DNA of 64,000 bases from Aestuariivita sp. (GCA_018401465.1 JAGYKE010000004.1:682001-746000); one strand, 5' to 3'. Shown: positions 27,990-37,057, counted from the first letter of the stretch. Program-made: numbers and translations. The notes: generated from the sequence alone by a model not told the origin.

Positions 27990-29996
27990 ATGGCCATTCT
28001 GCTGGGCGTGGATACGGGCGGCACCTATACCGATGCCGTGCTGATCCGGGACGGCGCGACCATCCTTGCCACGGCGAAGGCGCTGACGACACGGCAGGAT
28101 CTTGCCATCGGGATCAGCGAAGCGGTCGATGCCGTGCTGAAGGCCGCTTCTGTCGCGGGTGGCGATGTGGCGATGGCGGCGCTGTCGACGACGCTGGCCA
28201 CGAATGCGCTGGTGGAAGGGCAGGGCGGGCGCGTCGGATTGGTCTTCATCGGGTTCCGCGCGAGCGATCTCGAGCGGCACGGCGTGGGCGAGGCGCTGAA
28301 GGGCGACCCCTGCGTGGTGATTGCGGGCGGGCACGATCATGCGGGCGGCGAGGCGGCGGCGCTGGACGAGGCGGCGCTGGAGGCGTTCCTGCGGTCGGAC
28401 GCGGCGCGGGTCAGCGGTTGGGCCGTCGCGTCGCAATTCGCCACCCGCAATCCGGCGCATGAGCTGCGTGCCGCGGCGATGATCCAGCAGATCACCGGTG
28501 CGCCGGTCACCTGTTCGCATGATCTGTCGGCGCGGCTGAACGGGCCGAAGCGCGCGGTGACGGCCGTGCTGAACGCGCGGCTGATCGGGATGATCGACCG
28601 GCTGATCGCGCGGGCGGGCGACGGGTTGGCGGGCCTTGGCGTCACCGCGCCGCTGATGGTTGTGCGGGGCGACGGGGCGCTGATGTCGGCGGCGCAGGCG
28701 CGCGCGAAGCCCATCGAGACGATCCTGAGCGGGCCTGCCGCGTCGATCGTGGGCGCGCGCTGGCTGACTGGGACGGACGAGGCGATCGTGTCCGATATCG
28801 GCGGGACGACGACGGATGTCGCCGTTCTGCGGGGCGGGCGGCCGGCGATCGACCCGGATGGCGCGCAGGTGGGCGGCTTCCGCACCATGGTCGAGGCGGT
28901 GGCGATGCGTACCACGGGGCTGGGTGGCGACAGCCAGGTGCATGTGCAGACCGAAGGGCTGCAGGGTGGCGTGCGGCTGGGCCCGCGCCGCGTCGTGCCG
29001 GTGTCGCTGATGGCGGTGGACGCGGGCGCGGTAGTGCATGCGGCGCTCGATGCGCAATTGCGCAGTTCGGTGCCCGGGGAACATGATGCGCGCTTCGTGC
29101 GGGCGGTGCCGGGGGTGTCGGCGGCGGGGCTGGGTGAGCGCGAGGCGGCGTTGCTGGACCGGATCGCCGACAGGGTGCATCCCTTGGGTGCCGTGCTGCG
29201 CAACCGGATGGATCACGGCGCGCTGACGCGGTTGATCGACCGGGGACTGGTGCAGGTGGCGGGCGTGACACCGTCGGACGCCGCGCATGTGCTGGGTCTG
29301 GCGGGGGCCTGGGACAGCGGCGCGGCGGACAAGGCATTGGCCCTGATTGCACGCAAGCGGGTGGGCAGCGGCGAAAGGCTGGCCCCGGATGCGGCGGGCC
29401 TTGCGCGGATGATCGTGGCACAGTTGCAGGCGGATACGGCGATTGCGCTGCTCGAGACCGCCTTCGCAGAAGAGGCAGACGCCTTCGGCCTGCCACCAGC
29501 GGATCTGGCGCGCCATGTGCTGACGCGGCGCGGGCTGGACCATCACCGCGGGCTGGTGCGGGTCGATCTGGCGCTGGGCGTGCCGGTCGTGGGGCTGGGC
29601 GCGTCGGCGCCGACCTATTACCCGGCGGTGGGCGAACGGCTGGGCTGCGAGATGATCCTGCCCGAACACGCGGGCGTCGCCAATGCCATCGGGGCGGTGG
29701 TGGGGCAGGTCATGGTGCGGCGGACGGGGACCGTCACGTCACCGTCAGAGGGGCGGTACCGCGTCCATCTTGACACCGGGCCCGAGGATTTCGGCGACCC
29801 GGCGGCGGCGCTTGGACGGATCGAGACGGTGCTGGGTGAAGCTGCCGAGGCCGAGGCCCGCGCGGCGGGGGCGACCGACATTCACCTGCGGGTGGGGCGT
29901 GATGTGCGCACCGCGCAGGCGGAAGCGCGCGAGATCTTCGTCGAGGCGACCGTGACGGTCGAGGCAAGCGGGCGTCCGCGGGTGTCGGTGGGGTAG
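27990..29996 (+). CDS. Hydantoinase/oxoprolinase family protein
   Basis: 668-aa member of the HyuA/OplA family of ATP-dependent amide-ring hydrolases. The N-terminal nucleotide-binding motif is LLGVDTGGTYTDAVLI; the actin-like core includes SDIGGTTTDVAVL. The companion HyuB-type subunit is not adjacent, so it may act alone or with a distant partner. 5-oxoproline, hydantoins and acetophenone-type substrates are all known for the family; sequence alone does not decide. GAAAGGGG lies upstream of the ATG. Confidence 0.87.
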   Translation: MAILLGVDTGGTYTDAVLIRDGATILATAKALTTRQDLAIGISEAVDAVLKAASVAGGDVAMAALSTTLATNALVEGQGGRVGLVFIGFRASDLERHGVGEALKGDPCVVIAGGHDHAGGEAAALDEAALEAFLRSDAARVSGWAVASQFATRNPAHELRAAAMIQQITGAPVTCSHDLSARLNGPKRAVTAVLNARLIGMIDRLIARAGDGLAGLGVTAPLMVVRGDGALMSAAQARAKPIETILSGPAASIVGARWLTGTDEAIVSDIGGTTTDVAVLRGGRPAIDPDGAQVGGFRTMVEAVAMRTTGLGGDSQVHVQTEGLQGGVRLGPRRVVPVSLMAVDAGAVVHAALDAQLRSSVPGEHDARFVRAVPGVSAAGLGEREAALLDRIADRVHPLGAVLRNRMDHGALTRLIDRGLVQVAGVTPSDAAHVLGLAGAWDSGAADKALALIARKRVGSGERLAPDAAGLARMIVAQLQADTAIALLETAFAEEADAFGLPPADLARHVLTRRGLDHHRGLVRVDLALGVPVVGLGASAPTYYPAVGERLGCEMILPEHAGVANAIGAVVGQVMVRRTGTVTSPSEGRYRVHLDTGPEDFGDPAAALGRIETVLGEAAEAEARAAGATDIHLRVGRDVRTAQAEAREIFVEATVTVEASGRPRVSVG

Positions 29997-30016
29997 GGGG
30001 TTTCCCCTCACCCCGA

Positions 30017-30040
30017 CCCTCTCCCCCGGGGGGGAGAGGG
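30017..30040. terminator. Strong hairpin between convergent genes
   Basis: Perfect 11-bp arms (CCCTCTCCCCC / GGGGGAGAGGG) with a 2-base loop, placed between the hydantoinase gene and the convergent msrA. There is no T-run on either side. It may act as a bidirectional transcript end or belong to a dispersed repeat family. Confidence 0.5.
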
Positions 30041-30071
30041 GGTCTGTTGCGCTGGCGGGGATGTCAGCCTG

Positions 30072-30587
30072 TCATTCCGCCGCTGCGCGTTTCGGCAGGA
30101 CCCAGCCGGGGCGCACCCAGTGGCAGGTATAGCCGTTGGGGATGCGCTGCAGGTAATCCTGATGCTCGGGTTCGGCTTCCCAGAAATCACCCACCGGTTC
30201 CAATTCGGTCACCACCTTGCCGGGCCAGAGGCCGCTGGCGTCCACATCCGCGATGGTGTCGAGCGCGACGGCCTTCTGCGCTTCGTCCACATAGTAGATG
30301 GCTGAGCGATAGCTGAGCCCGCGGTCGTTGCCCTGCCGGTTCGGCGTCGTGGGGTCGTGGATCTGGAAAAAGAATTCCAGGAGGCGGCGATAGCTGATGC
30401 GGTCGGGATCGAACCAGATCTCGATCCCTTCGGCATGGGTGCCGTGATTGCGGTAGGTGGCGTTCGGCACGTCGCCGCCGGTATAGCCCACCCGCGTCTT
30501 CACCACGCCGTCCATGTGGCGCACCAGTTCCTGCACGCCCCAGAAGCAGCCGCCTGCCAGAACCGCGCGTTCAAGTCTGCCGGTCAT
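30072..30587 (-). CDS. msrA: Peptide methionine-S-sulfoxide reductase MsrA
   Basis: Repairs the S-epimer of methionine sulfoxide, 171 aa. The catalytic Cys14 lies in [11 protein letters not shown]. Conserved EGIEIWFDP and the Tyr-rich region are present. No signal peptide is visible, so it is cytoplasmic. Its ATG overlaps the msrB stop by four bases, so the two reductases, which handle opposite epimers, are made together from one transcript. Confidence 0.95.
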   Translation of the reverse strand: MTGRLERAVLAGGCFWGVQELVRHMDGVVKTRVGYTGGDVPNATYRNHGTHAEGIEIWFDPDRISYRRLLEFFFQIHDPTTPNRQGNDRGLSYRSAIYYVDEAQKAVALDTIADVDASGLWPGKVVTELEPVGDFWEAEPEHQDYLQRIPNGYTCHWVRPGWVLPKRAAAE

Positions 30588-31033
30588 GCGATATCCTCCA
30601 CCTGATCGAGATAGGCACCATAGCCTTCGGCCTCCATGTCGTCACGATGCACAAAGCGGAGTGACGCCGAATTGATGCAGTAGCGCAGCCCGCCCCGGTC
30701 GCGCGGGCCGTCGGGAAAGACATGGCCCAAATGGCTGTCGCCATGGGCCGACCGCACCTCGGTCCGGATCATGCCATGGGTGCGGTCTTCGATTTCAAGG
30801 ACATGGGCGGGTTCAATGGGCTTGGTGAAGCTGGGCCAGCCGCAGCCCGACTCGTATTTGTCGGACGAGGCGAAGAGCGGTTCGCCCGAGACGATATCGA
30901 CATAGATACCCGGTTCCTTGTTCTTGAGGTATTTGCCGGTGCCGGGGCGTTCCGTGCCGCTGCGCTGGGTGACGTAGAATTCTTCGGCCGACAGGGCGGC
31001 GATACGGTCGGGGTCCTTGGTCCAGGATGGCAT
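30584..31033 (-). CDS. msrB: Peptide methionine-R-sulfoxide reductase MsrB
   Basis: Repairs the R-epimer of methionine sulfoxide, 149 aa. The catalytic Cys119 is in [11 protein letters not shown], and Cys64 in SGCGWPSF is the usual resolving-region cysteine. Both structural CxxC pairs that bind zinc in many MsrB proteins are absent (GIYVDIVSG and [10 protein letters not shown] occupy those places), so this is a zinc-free form. It is the first gene of the msrBA pair and is divergent from the glutathione peroxidase gene. Confidence 0.95.
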   Translation of the reverse strand: MPSWTKDPDRIAALSAEEFYVTQRSGTERPGTGKYLKNKEPGIYVDIVSGEPLFASSDKYESGCGWPSFTKPIEPAHVLEIEDRTHGMIRTEVRSAHGDSHLGHVFPDGPRDRGGLRYCINSASLRFVHRDDMEAEGYGAYLDQVEDIA

Positions 31034-31184
31034 GATGCGCTTCTCTCGTGGTCATGATATGGTGTGTAATCTGGTGTATCCGGCGCGAAAGGGAAGACGG
31101 ATTTCATGCGGCCCGCGCCGGGATGGTGGATGATCCGCCCGCCGCTCCGGGCCGTATCACCGGTGTTGGACACAGGAGGGTGCG

Positions 31185-31706
31185 ATGCTGCGCGTTGTGG
31201 CGATCATGGTCTGGGCGTTGGTGGCGCCGGTGGCGCAGGCGGGCGGGCTGACGGCAAGCTTTCCGTCGATCGACGGGGGGACACTGAACCTCGAAGACTG
31301 GCGGGGGCGGCCGGTTCTGGTGGTCAACACCGCGTCGAACTGCGGCTTTACCGACCAATATGCCGATCTGCAGGCGCTTTATGACCGTTTCCGCGACCGC
31401 GGGTTGGTGGTGCTGGCGGTGCCGTCGGACGATTTCAACCAGGAACTGGACAGCGCGTCCGATGTGAAAACGTTCTGCGAGGTCAATTTCGGTCTCGACC
31501 TGCCGATGACCGACATCCTGCCGGTGCGGGGCGCTGGGGCGCATCCCTTCTTCCGCGCGGTGCGGGACGAGACGGGGTTCGAACCCCGCTGGAACTTTCA
31601 CAAGATCCTGATTGACCCTGAGGGCCGCGTGGCGGGCACCTGGGGGTCGGGGACGCGGCCCCTGTCGGGCGCGATCGTGTCGCAGGTGGAGCCGCTGCTG
31701 AACTAA
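31185..31706 (+). CDS. Exported glutathione peroxidase family protein
   Basis: 173-aa thiol peroxidase that reduces peroxides. The peroxidatic residue is Cys53 in NTASNCGFT, a cysteine rather than selenocysteine. The Trp of the catalytic set is in WNFHKILID. A short Sec signal peptide (VVAIMVWALVAPVAQA) predicts a periplasmic location, which is unusual for the family. It is divergent from msrBA, so the region groups oxidative-damage functions. The stop overlaps the convergent regulator gene by four bases. Confidence 0.9.
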   Translation: MLRVVAIMVWALVAPVAQAGGLTASFPSIDGGTLNLEDWRGRPVLVVNTASNCGFTDQYADLQALYDRFRDRGLVVLAVPSDDFNQELDSASDVKTFCEVNFGLDLPMTDILPVRGAGAHPFFRAVRDETGFEPRWNFHKILIDPEGRVAGTWGSGTRPLSGAIVSQVEPLLN

Positions 31707-32689
31707 CGCGCGCCGGGTGTCCAGACGAGGCCCGAGGATGATTGCTGACGGCTGGGCGGGACGCCGAAGGCCCGCGCATAGCTGCGCGAGAAATGCGAGA
31801 GGGTCTTGAACCCGCAGGCGGCGGCGACATCGCTGATCGACAGCGTCGTCTGGCGCAGGAGGTCGCGGGCCTTTTCCAGCCGCATCGCCATGTAATGCCG
31901 CTTGGGCGAGGTCTGCAGGTTCTGCTGGAACAGCCGTTCAAGCTGCCGCGTGGACAGGCCCACCAGATCGGCGATCTCGTCCGGGGTCATCGGGTCTTCG
32001 ATGTTGTTGTCCATGATCTGCAGCGCCATGGCGAGCCGCCCGTGGCGGACGCGGTGCGCCACCGACCCGATGCGGCGCTGGGCCTGTGTCTGGCCACGCG
32101 GATCGGCATAGACCATCTGGTCGGCGACCCAGTTGGCCAGTTCCGGCCCATATTCGGCGTGCACGCGATACAGCATCATGTCCATCGACGCGGCACCCCC
32201 GGCGCAGGAAAAGACGCGGCCATCGACGGCGTACAGAGAATCCTCGACGATCAGGTCGGGGACGAGTTCCGCCAGCGCGCTGCGGTATTCCCAATGCGTT
32301 GTTACCCGCTTGCCGCGCAGAAGCCCCGCCCGCGCCAGAAGCAATGCCCCGGCCGAGAGCGAACCGTAATCCATGCCCTTCTTGGTTTCCCGGCGGAGCC
32401 AAGCCAGAAGCCGTGGTGTGGCACCGCGCGCTGCCTCCTCGCCCGCGCAGAGGATCAGCGTTTCATCGCGGCGCAGGTCGGACAGGCCGCTGTCCACCGC
32501 CACGGTGACGCCGTTATAGGCCGGGCAGGGCGCGCCGTTTTCCGACAGGATGCGCCAGGCATAGAATTCCCGCCCCGAAGGGTGGCGGTTGGCAAGTGTC
32601 AGCGCCTCGAGCGCACAGGCAAATCCCAGCTGCGAATAGCCCGGCACAAGGACGAAGGCATAGCGACGGGGGCCATCCGGGGGAGGCAC
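31703..32689 (-). CDS. GlxA-type transcriptional regulator (DJ-1/PfpI + AraC)
   Basis: Regulator of about 328 aa with an N-terminal DJ-1/PfpI-like domain (YAFVLVPGYSQLGFA to about residue 190) and a C-terminal AraC helix-turn-helix pair (MTPDEIADLVGLSTRQLERLF is read in parts; second motif ISDVAAACGFKTLSHFSR). Known relatives include CdhR, GbdR and ArgR, which govern carnitine, betaine and arginine use. The GTG at 32689 is chosen because it gives the family N-terminus; an ATG at 32773 would overlap the upstream gene by 77 bases. Neither has a strong ribosome-binding site. The inducer is unknown. Confidence 0.82.
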   Translation of the reverse strand: MPPPDGPRRYAFVLVPGYSQLGFACALEALTLANRHPSGREFYAWRILSENGAPCPAYNGVTVAVDSGLSDLRRDETLILCAGEEAARGATPRLLAWLRRETKKGMDYGSLSAGALLLARAGLLRGKRVTTHWEYRSALAELVPDLIVEDSLYAVDGRVFSCAGGAASMDMMLYRVHAEYGPELANWVADQMVYADPRGQTQAQRRIGSVAHRVRHGRLAMALQIMDNNIEDPMTPDEIADLVGLSTRQLERLFQQNLQTSPKRHYMAMRLEKARDLLRQTTLSISDVAAACGFKTLSHFSRSYARAFGVPPSRQQSSSGLVWTPGAR

Positions 32690-32696
32690 GCCCGCG

Positions 32697-33107
32697 TCAG
32701 GCCGCGAGGGCCGCGTCGAGAAGGCCCTGAAGGCTGTGCTTGCGCGGGTCGTTTTCGACGCGGGCGATTTCATCGGCGCCCTTCATGGCGACAAGGGTGG
32801 ACTGGCGGCGCACCTTCATGCGCCGTTCGGCCCATTCCGAGGGGCCGTAGGTATCCCAGTCGACATCGACAAAGGTCAGCCGGCGGTAACCCGGGTTTTC
32901 GCGGAGGAGGTCGGCGAGGATTTCCTCCTTCATGCGGCAGGTCCAGGACCACGACGTGCGGAAGTTGTAGATCACCGTGTCGCCGGTTTCCCGCAGCGCG
33001 CGCGGCAGGGTCCGGTCATAGGTGACCGCCTCGTAGGCGGCGTGGGCGGGCAAGGGCGACAGGGTCAGCGCGGCGGCGGACATCGTCAGGAACTGGCGGC
33101 GGATCAC
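32697..33107 (-). CDS. Exported thioredoxin-like protein with Ser-x-x-Cys
   Basis: 136-aa protein. An N-terminal signal with twin arginines (IRRQFLTMSAAALTLSPLPAHA) suggests Tat export, or Sec. The mature domain resembles thioredoxin (VIYNFRTSWSWTC, then LTFVDVDWDTYG). The active-site position W-C-x-x-C reads W53-S54-W55-T56-C57, so the first cysteine is replaced by serine and only one thiol remains. This would prevent classical dithiol exchange. It lies seven bases before the regulator gene, probably in one transcript. Function unknown. Confidence 0.78.
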   Translation of the reverse strand: MIRRQFLTMSAAALTLSPLPAHAAYEAVTYDRTLPRALRETGDTVIYNFRTSWSWTCRMKEEILADLLRENPGYRRLTFVDVDWDTYGPSEWAERRMKVRRQSTLVAMKGADEIARVENDPRKHSLQGLLDAALAA

Positions 33108-33125
33108 GGGGCGGGGTCCCTTTGC

Positions 33126-34019
33126 TCACTTTGTCTCGGGCGACACCTTAGTGCGTCCCGGCTGGCGGGCAAGCTGGACCGCAAGGATGCCCAGCGTGAT
33201 GATCGCGACGCCGAGGATGTCGCGCGGACCCAGCCTTTCGCCCAGCAGGACGGCAGCGATGGCGACACCGAACACGGGGTTCAGGAAGTGGAAGGTCGCC
33301 GCGCGGATGGCCCCGATGCGGTTGACCAGCAGGAACCAGACCAGCGTGGCCGCGAGGCCCGGCACCAGCGTCGTGTAGATGAAGGCGAACAGAAGCGGCC
33401 ATGTCGGATTGATGCGCGGCGTTTCCACCGCCAGCGCCACGACGAACAGCGTGGCTGCCCCCACCAGCATCTGCAGGCCCACGACCATGAGGAAATTGCC
33501 GCCCGACATCGCGCCGCGCAGCGCCAGCGTCGCGAAGGCCAGCGCCATGACCCCGATCCCACAAAGCGCGACACCGTACAGATCGACGCCCGCGCTGATC
33601 CGTGACCCCATGATCAGCGTGACGCCGACAAAGCCCGCCGCCAGCCCCGCGATCCCCAGCGCGCCCAGCTTTTCGCGGAAGATCAGCCAGGTGGACAGCG
33701 CCACCAGAAGCGGCATGGTCGATGCGATGATGGAGGCAAGCCCGGCTTCGACCGTCTGCATGGCCACGAAGTTCAGCCCGAGATAAAGCGCGTTCTGGCA
33801 GATCCCGAAGAGGATCGTCGCCTTCCATTGTGCGCGCGTCAGCCGCCAGGACTGCCCCAGCGCCCAAGCGATTCCGACGCCGAGCAGACCCGAGATCAGA
33901 AACCTGAGCGATAGCGAGTACAGCGGCGAAGCATCGGCGACGATGATCCGGGCCGAGGTGAAGGCCGACGACCACATGAGGGCAAAGGCCAGCCCCATGG
34001 CGATGGCGCGCAGGTCCAT
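33126..34019 (-). CDS. EamA/DMT family transporter
   Basis: Drug/metabolite transporter-type permease of 297 aa with about ten membrane helices in two EamA repeats (first WSSAFTSARIIVADASP, second near LVPGLAATLVWFLL). Members export amino acids or other metabolites. The ATG at 34019 is preceded by GGGAGGG and gives the family N-terminus; the longer frame to 34073 has no support. Substrate cannot be deduced. Confidence 0.88.
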   Translation of the reverse strand: MDLRAIAMGLAFALMWSSAFTSARIIVADASPLYSLSLRFLISGLLGVGIAWALGQSWRLTRAQWKATILFGICQNALYLGLNFVAMQTVEAGLASIIASTMPLLVALSTWLIFREKLGALGIAGLAAGFVGVTLIMGSRISAGVDLYGVALCGIGVMALAFATLALRGAMSGGNFLMVVGLQMLVGAATLFVVALAVETPRINPTWPLLFAFIYTTLVPGLAATLVWFLLVNRIGAIRAATFHFLNPVFGVAIAAVLLGERLGPRDILGVAIITLGILAVQLARQPGRTKVSPETK

Positions 34020-34096
34020 GACGTATCCCTCCCGGTTGGGAGCGACCCAACCGGATTTCCTGAACATGTGCAAGGCTTGGGCGGTGGCTCCGGGCC

Positions 34097-35041
34097 CTAG
34101 ACGGGAAGCTTCGCCGCCATCCGCCGGATGAAATCGGCGCAGTCGCCCGGGGCCGTCAGCGGGATCATGTGGCCCCGGCCGGGCAGTTCGGCGTAATCCG
34201 CGCCTGTCTTTTCGGCCAGCGCCTTGCCGTGAATGGCAGGGTCAAGAAGCGCGTCCGCCGCGCCGAAAAGGATGCCCATGGGCACCGTCAGTTCCTTTTC
34301 GCGGCCCACGACATCGCCGGTCGAGGCGCGGCTGCGCGCCATGTCCTGCGCGGCGGCGATGAAGCTTTCGGGGCGGCGGCCCAGCATGCCCCCGCCGCGT
34401 TCGATGAAGCCTTCGCTGACCGGTTCGGGGGCGAAGACCTCGGCGAAGATCTTCTTTTCCATCAGCAGGGCCATGGCGCCGGACAGGGTGTGCCCGATCA
34501 CCGGGATCAGCCAGGGCGGCCTGATGTCGATGCCCTTGAAGGCATCGGGCACTTTGTCGATCGGCGCGGTCGCGGGACAGATCAGCGCCAGCGCGCCGAC
34601 GCGGTCGGGATGGTTCAGCGCGAGCGCCAGCGCGATGGCCCCGCCCAGCGAATGGCCGACGATCAGCGGCTGACCAAGGTCTTCGGTTGCGATGAAGTCG
34701 GCGATCATGCGGGCCTGTTCGGCCAAAGTCGCCTGATCGGCGCCATCCCTTTCGGACCAGCCGCAGCCAGGCCTGTCGATAGCGATGACGCGGAAATCGT
34801 CTTGGAGCGCGGGGGCCAGCGCATAGGTGAAGTTCTCGAGGTTCCCGCCCAGCCCGTGGATCATCACGACAGGCTGCCCCTTGCCCCGGTCGATCCAGTG
34901 GATCTTGCCGCCCCGGACGCGGGTCATTCGGCCCCGTCTCGGGCTGTGCGCGGCAGCGGCGCTGCCGACGAACTGGGTGACTATGGCCACCAGGAGGATC
35001 AGGAGGACGACGACAAGACCGACATATCCGAAAACCGACAT
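34097..35041 (-). CDS. Membrane-anchored alpha/beta hydrolase
   Basis: 314-aa hydrolase with an N-terminal membrane helix (GYVGLVVVLLILLVAIVTQFV), so the catalytic domain is probably held at the outer face of the inner membrane. The oxyanion region is VVMIHGLGGNLENF, the nucleophile elbow is IVGHSLGGAIAL, and the catalytic His is near PGRGHMIPL. The ATG at 35041 has AAAGGTG seven bases upstream. Similar to esterases and C-C hydrolases; substrate unknown. Confidence 0.87.
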   Translation of the reverse strand: MSVFGYVGLVVVLLILLVAIVTQFVGSAAAAHSPRRGRMTRVRGGKIHWIDRGKGQPVVMIHGLGGNLENFTYALAPALQDDFRVIAIDRPGCGWSERDGADQATLAEQARMIADFIATEDLGQPLIVGHSLGGAIALALALNHPDRVGALALICPATAPIDKVPDAFKGIDIRPPWLIPVIGHTLSGAMALLMEKKIFAEVFAPEPVSEGFIERGGGMLGRRPESFIAAAQDMARSRASTGDVVGREKELTVPMGILFGAADALLDPAIHGKALAEKTGADYAELPGRGHMIPLTAPGDCADFIRRMAAKLPV

Positions 35042-35116
35042 TCCGGCACCTTTCACGTGGCAGGTGGCGGAAGTGTCCCCCGCCTGCCGCCGATGCGCAA
35101 CCCTGCGCATGACACG

Positions 35117-35142
35117 AAAAAGGGCCACCCGAGGGCGGCCCT
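35117..35142 (-). terminator. Intrinsic terminator of the HU gene
   Basis: On the minus strand a 9-bp stem with one G-U pair (AGGGCCGCC / GGTGGCCCT) is followed immediately by a T-run. It lies about 30 bases after the HU stop codon and before the hydrolase gene, so HU is transcribed alone. Confidence 0.8.
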
Positions 35143-35173
35143 GTTCTACCTTCCGGTCCCGGGGGGGGGCGCG

Positions 35174-35461
35174 TCAGCCGTTGACGCTGTCCTTCAGGGC
35201 CTTGGCGATGGTCACCTTGACGACCTTGTCGGCCGGCTTCTTGAACTGGTCGCCGGTGGCGGGGTTGCGCACCATCCGCTCGGGGCGTTCGCGGCAGTAG
35301 ATCTTGCCGACGCCGGGCAGGGTAACGGCACCGCCATTGCCCACTTCGCGCGTGATGAGGCCGGTGATCGCGTCCAGCGCCATGCCCGCGGTTTTCTTGT
35401 CGCTGCCCATTTCTTCGGCCAGTGCGGCGACGAGTTGGGTCTTGGTCATCGGTTTTGCCAT
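35174..35461 (-). CDS. hup: DNA-binding protein HU
   Basis: Nucleoid-associated protein of 95 aa that bends and compacts DNA as a dimer. The family pattern is complete: MAKPMTKTQLVAALAEEMG, a GAVTLPGVGKIYCRERPER arm region, and RNPATGDQFKKPADKVVKV. Ends in a basic-poor tail, which is normal. It has its own promoter with an inverted repeat and its own terminator. Confidence 0.95.
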   Translation of the reverse strand: MAKPMTKTQLVAALAEEMGSDKKTAGMALDAITGLITREVGNGGAVTLPGVGKIYCRERPERMVRNPATGDQFKKPADKVVKVTIAKALKDSVNG

Positions 35462-35510
35462 TTTTCTGGTCTCCTTCGTCCGCCCGAATTATTGGGGCCT
35501 CGTGACATTA

Positions 35511-35540
35511 ATTTAACGGTATGTTGTGGGTAAACACAAC
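35511..35540 (-). promoter_or_regulatory. Putative hup promoter with inverted repeat
   Basis: On the minus strand TTGTGT (35539-35534) and TTAAAT (35516-35511) are separated by exactly 17 bp, a good sigma-70 pair, about 50 bp upstream of the hup start. A 6-bp inverted repeat (GTTGTG, TTTACC, CACAAC; 35523-35540) overlaps the -35 box and could be an operator. Confidence 0.55.
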
Positions 35541-35593
35541 GAATAGTGGGCGGTTGCAAGCAGAAAACGGCTGTTTTCGGCTTTTCCGCAGGG

Positions 35594-37057
35594 TCAGAGG
35601 AAGGCGGTTTCGTCGAAAGACCGCAGTTTCCGGCTGTGCAGACGTTCCAAAGGCATGCCCCTCAGCCCCTCCATCGCGCGGATTCCGATCTTCAGATGGC
35701 GCCCGACCTGGCGTTTGTAGAAGTCCGAAGCCATGCCGGGAAGCTTGAGTTCGCCATGCAGCGGCTTGTCGCTGACGCATAGAAGCGTGCCATAGGGAAC
35801 CCGGAAGCGGTAGCCGTTCGCGGCGATCGTGGCGCTTTCCATGTCAAGCGCGATGGCGCGCGACTGGCTCAGCCGCTGCACCGGGCCGGTATGTTCGCGC
35901 AGTTCCCAGTTGCGGTTGTCGATGGTGGCGACGGTGCCGGTGCGCATGATCCGCTTGAGGTCGAACCCTTCGAGCTGCGTCACCTCGGCCACGGCGCGTT
36001 CCAGCGCGATCTGGATTTCCGCCAGCGCCGGGATCGGCACCCAGACCGGCAGGTCGTCGTCGAGCACATGATCTTCGCGCAGATAGGCATGCGCCAGAAC
36101 GAAATCGCCCAAGGCCTGGCTGTTGCGCAGGCCCGCGCAGTGCCCCACCATCAGCCAGGCATGGGGGCGCAGCACGGCGATATGGTCGGTCGCCGTCTTC
36201 GCGTTCGACGGGCCGACGCCGATGTTCACCAGCGTGATCCCGTTCCCGTCGGGCCGGGTCAGGTGATAGGCGGGCATCTGCGGCAGCTTCAGCGGATGCG
36301 GCAGGGGCGAGTCCGGGTCGGTGATACGGGCGTTTCCGGTGCTGACGAAGGCGTCGTATCCGCTGTCGGGATCGGCAAGGGAGGCGCGGGCAAAGGCCTC
36401 GAACTCTTCGACATAGAACTGGTAGTTGGTGAAGAGCACATGGTTCTGGAAATGCACCGGATCGGTCGCGGTGTAGTGGCTGAGCCGGGCGAGAGAATAA
36501 TCAACGCGCTGGGCGCTGAACGGGGCGAGCGGTTGCGTGCCGTCGGGCGACACATAGGTCCCATTCACGATATCGTCGTTGGTCGATGACAGGTCCGGCA
36601 CGTCGAAGACGTCGCGCAGGGTGAAGTCAGCGGCACCTTCCTGCGGCACTGTGATGGTCGCGTCGTTCTGCACCGCGAAGTGGATCGGGATCGGCGTGAT
36701 GGACGGCCGGATCGTCACCGGGCGGCCGTGATTGCGGATCAGCAGGTCGATCTGCTGGGTCAGGTAGTTGCGGAAGAGATCGGGCCGCGTGATCGTCGCG
36801 GTATAGGTTCCGGGGGCCGAGACATGGCCGAAGGACAGACGCGTATCGACCTTGGCATAGGTCGCCGTGGTGAAGCGGATCTCGGGGTAATAGGCGCGGA
36901 TGCGCCGGTCGGGTGCGCCGGTCTTCATCACCTGCGCGAAGCGGTCGCAGAGCCCGCGCACCGCACTGGAATAGAGCCGTTCGAGATGCGCCACCGCCTT
37001 GTCCGCATCGGAATATTCGCCCGCGTCGGTCAGGCCCAGAACTTCGGTTTCGGTCAT
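35594..37057 (-). CDS. amn: AMP nucleosidase
   Basis: Hydrolyses AMP to adenine and ribose 5-phosphate, 487 aa, close to the E. coli length of 484. The N-terminal domain is the AMN-specific region; the C-terminal half is a nucleoside phosphorylase-like fold (INIGVGPSNAKTATDHIAVL, then ALDMESATIAANG, which contains the conserved purine-pocket Glu). The start overlaps the ade stop by four bases (ATGA), coupling it to the enzyme that removes its product adenine. Confidence 0.95.
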   Translation of the reverse strand: MTETEVLGLTDAGEYSDADKAVAHLERLYSSAVRGLCDRFAQVMKTGAPDRRIRAYYPEIRFTTATYAKVDTRLSFGHVSAPGTYTATITRPDLFRNYLTQQIDLLIRNHGRPVTIRPSITPIPIHFAVQNDATITVPQEGAADFTLRDVFDVPDLSSTNDDIVNGTYVSPDGTQPLAPFSAQRVDYSLARLSHYTATDPVHFQNHVLFTNYQFYVEEFEAFARASLADPDSGYDAFVSTGNARITDPDSPLPHPLKLPQMPAYHLTRPDGNGITLVNIGVGPSNAKTATDHIAVLRPHAWLMVGHCAGLRNSQALGDFVLAHAYLREDHVLDDDLPVWVPIPALAEIQIALERAVAEVTQLEGFDLKRIMRTGTVATIDNRNWELREHTGPVQRLSQSRAIALDMESATIAANGYRFRVPYGTLLCVSDKPLHGELKLPGMASDFYKRQVGRHLKIGIRAMEGLRGMPLERLHSRKLRSFDETAFL

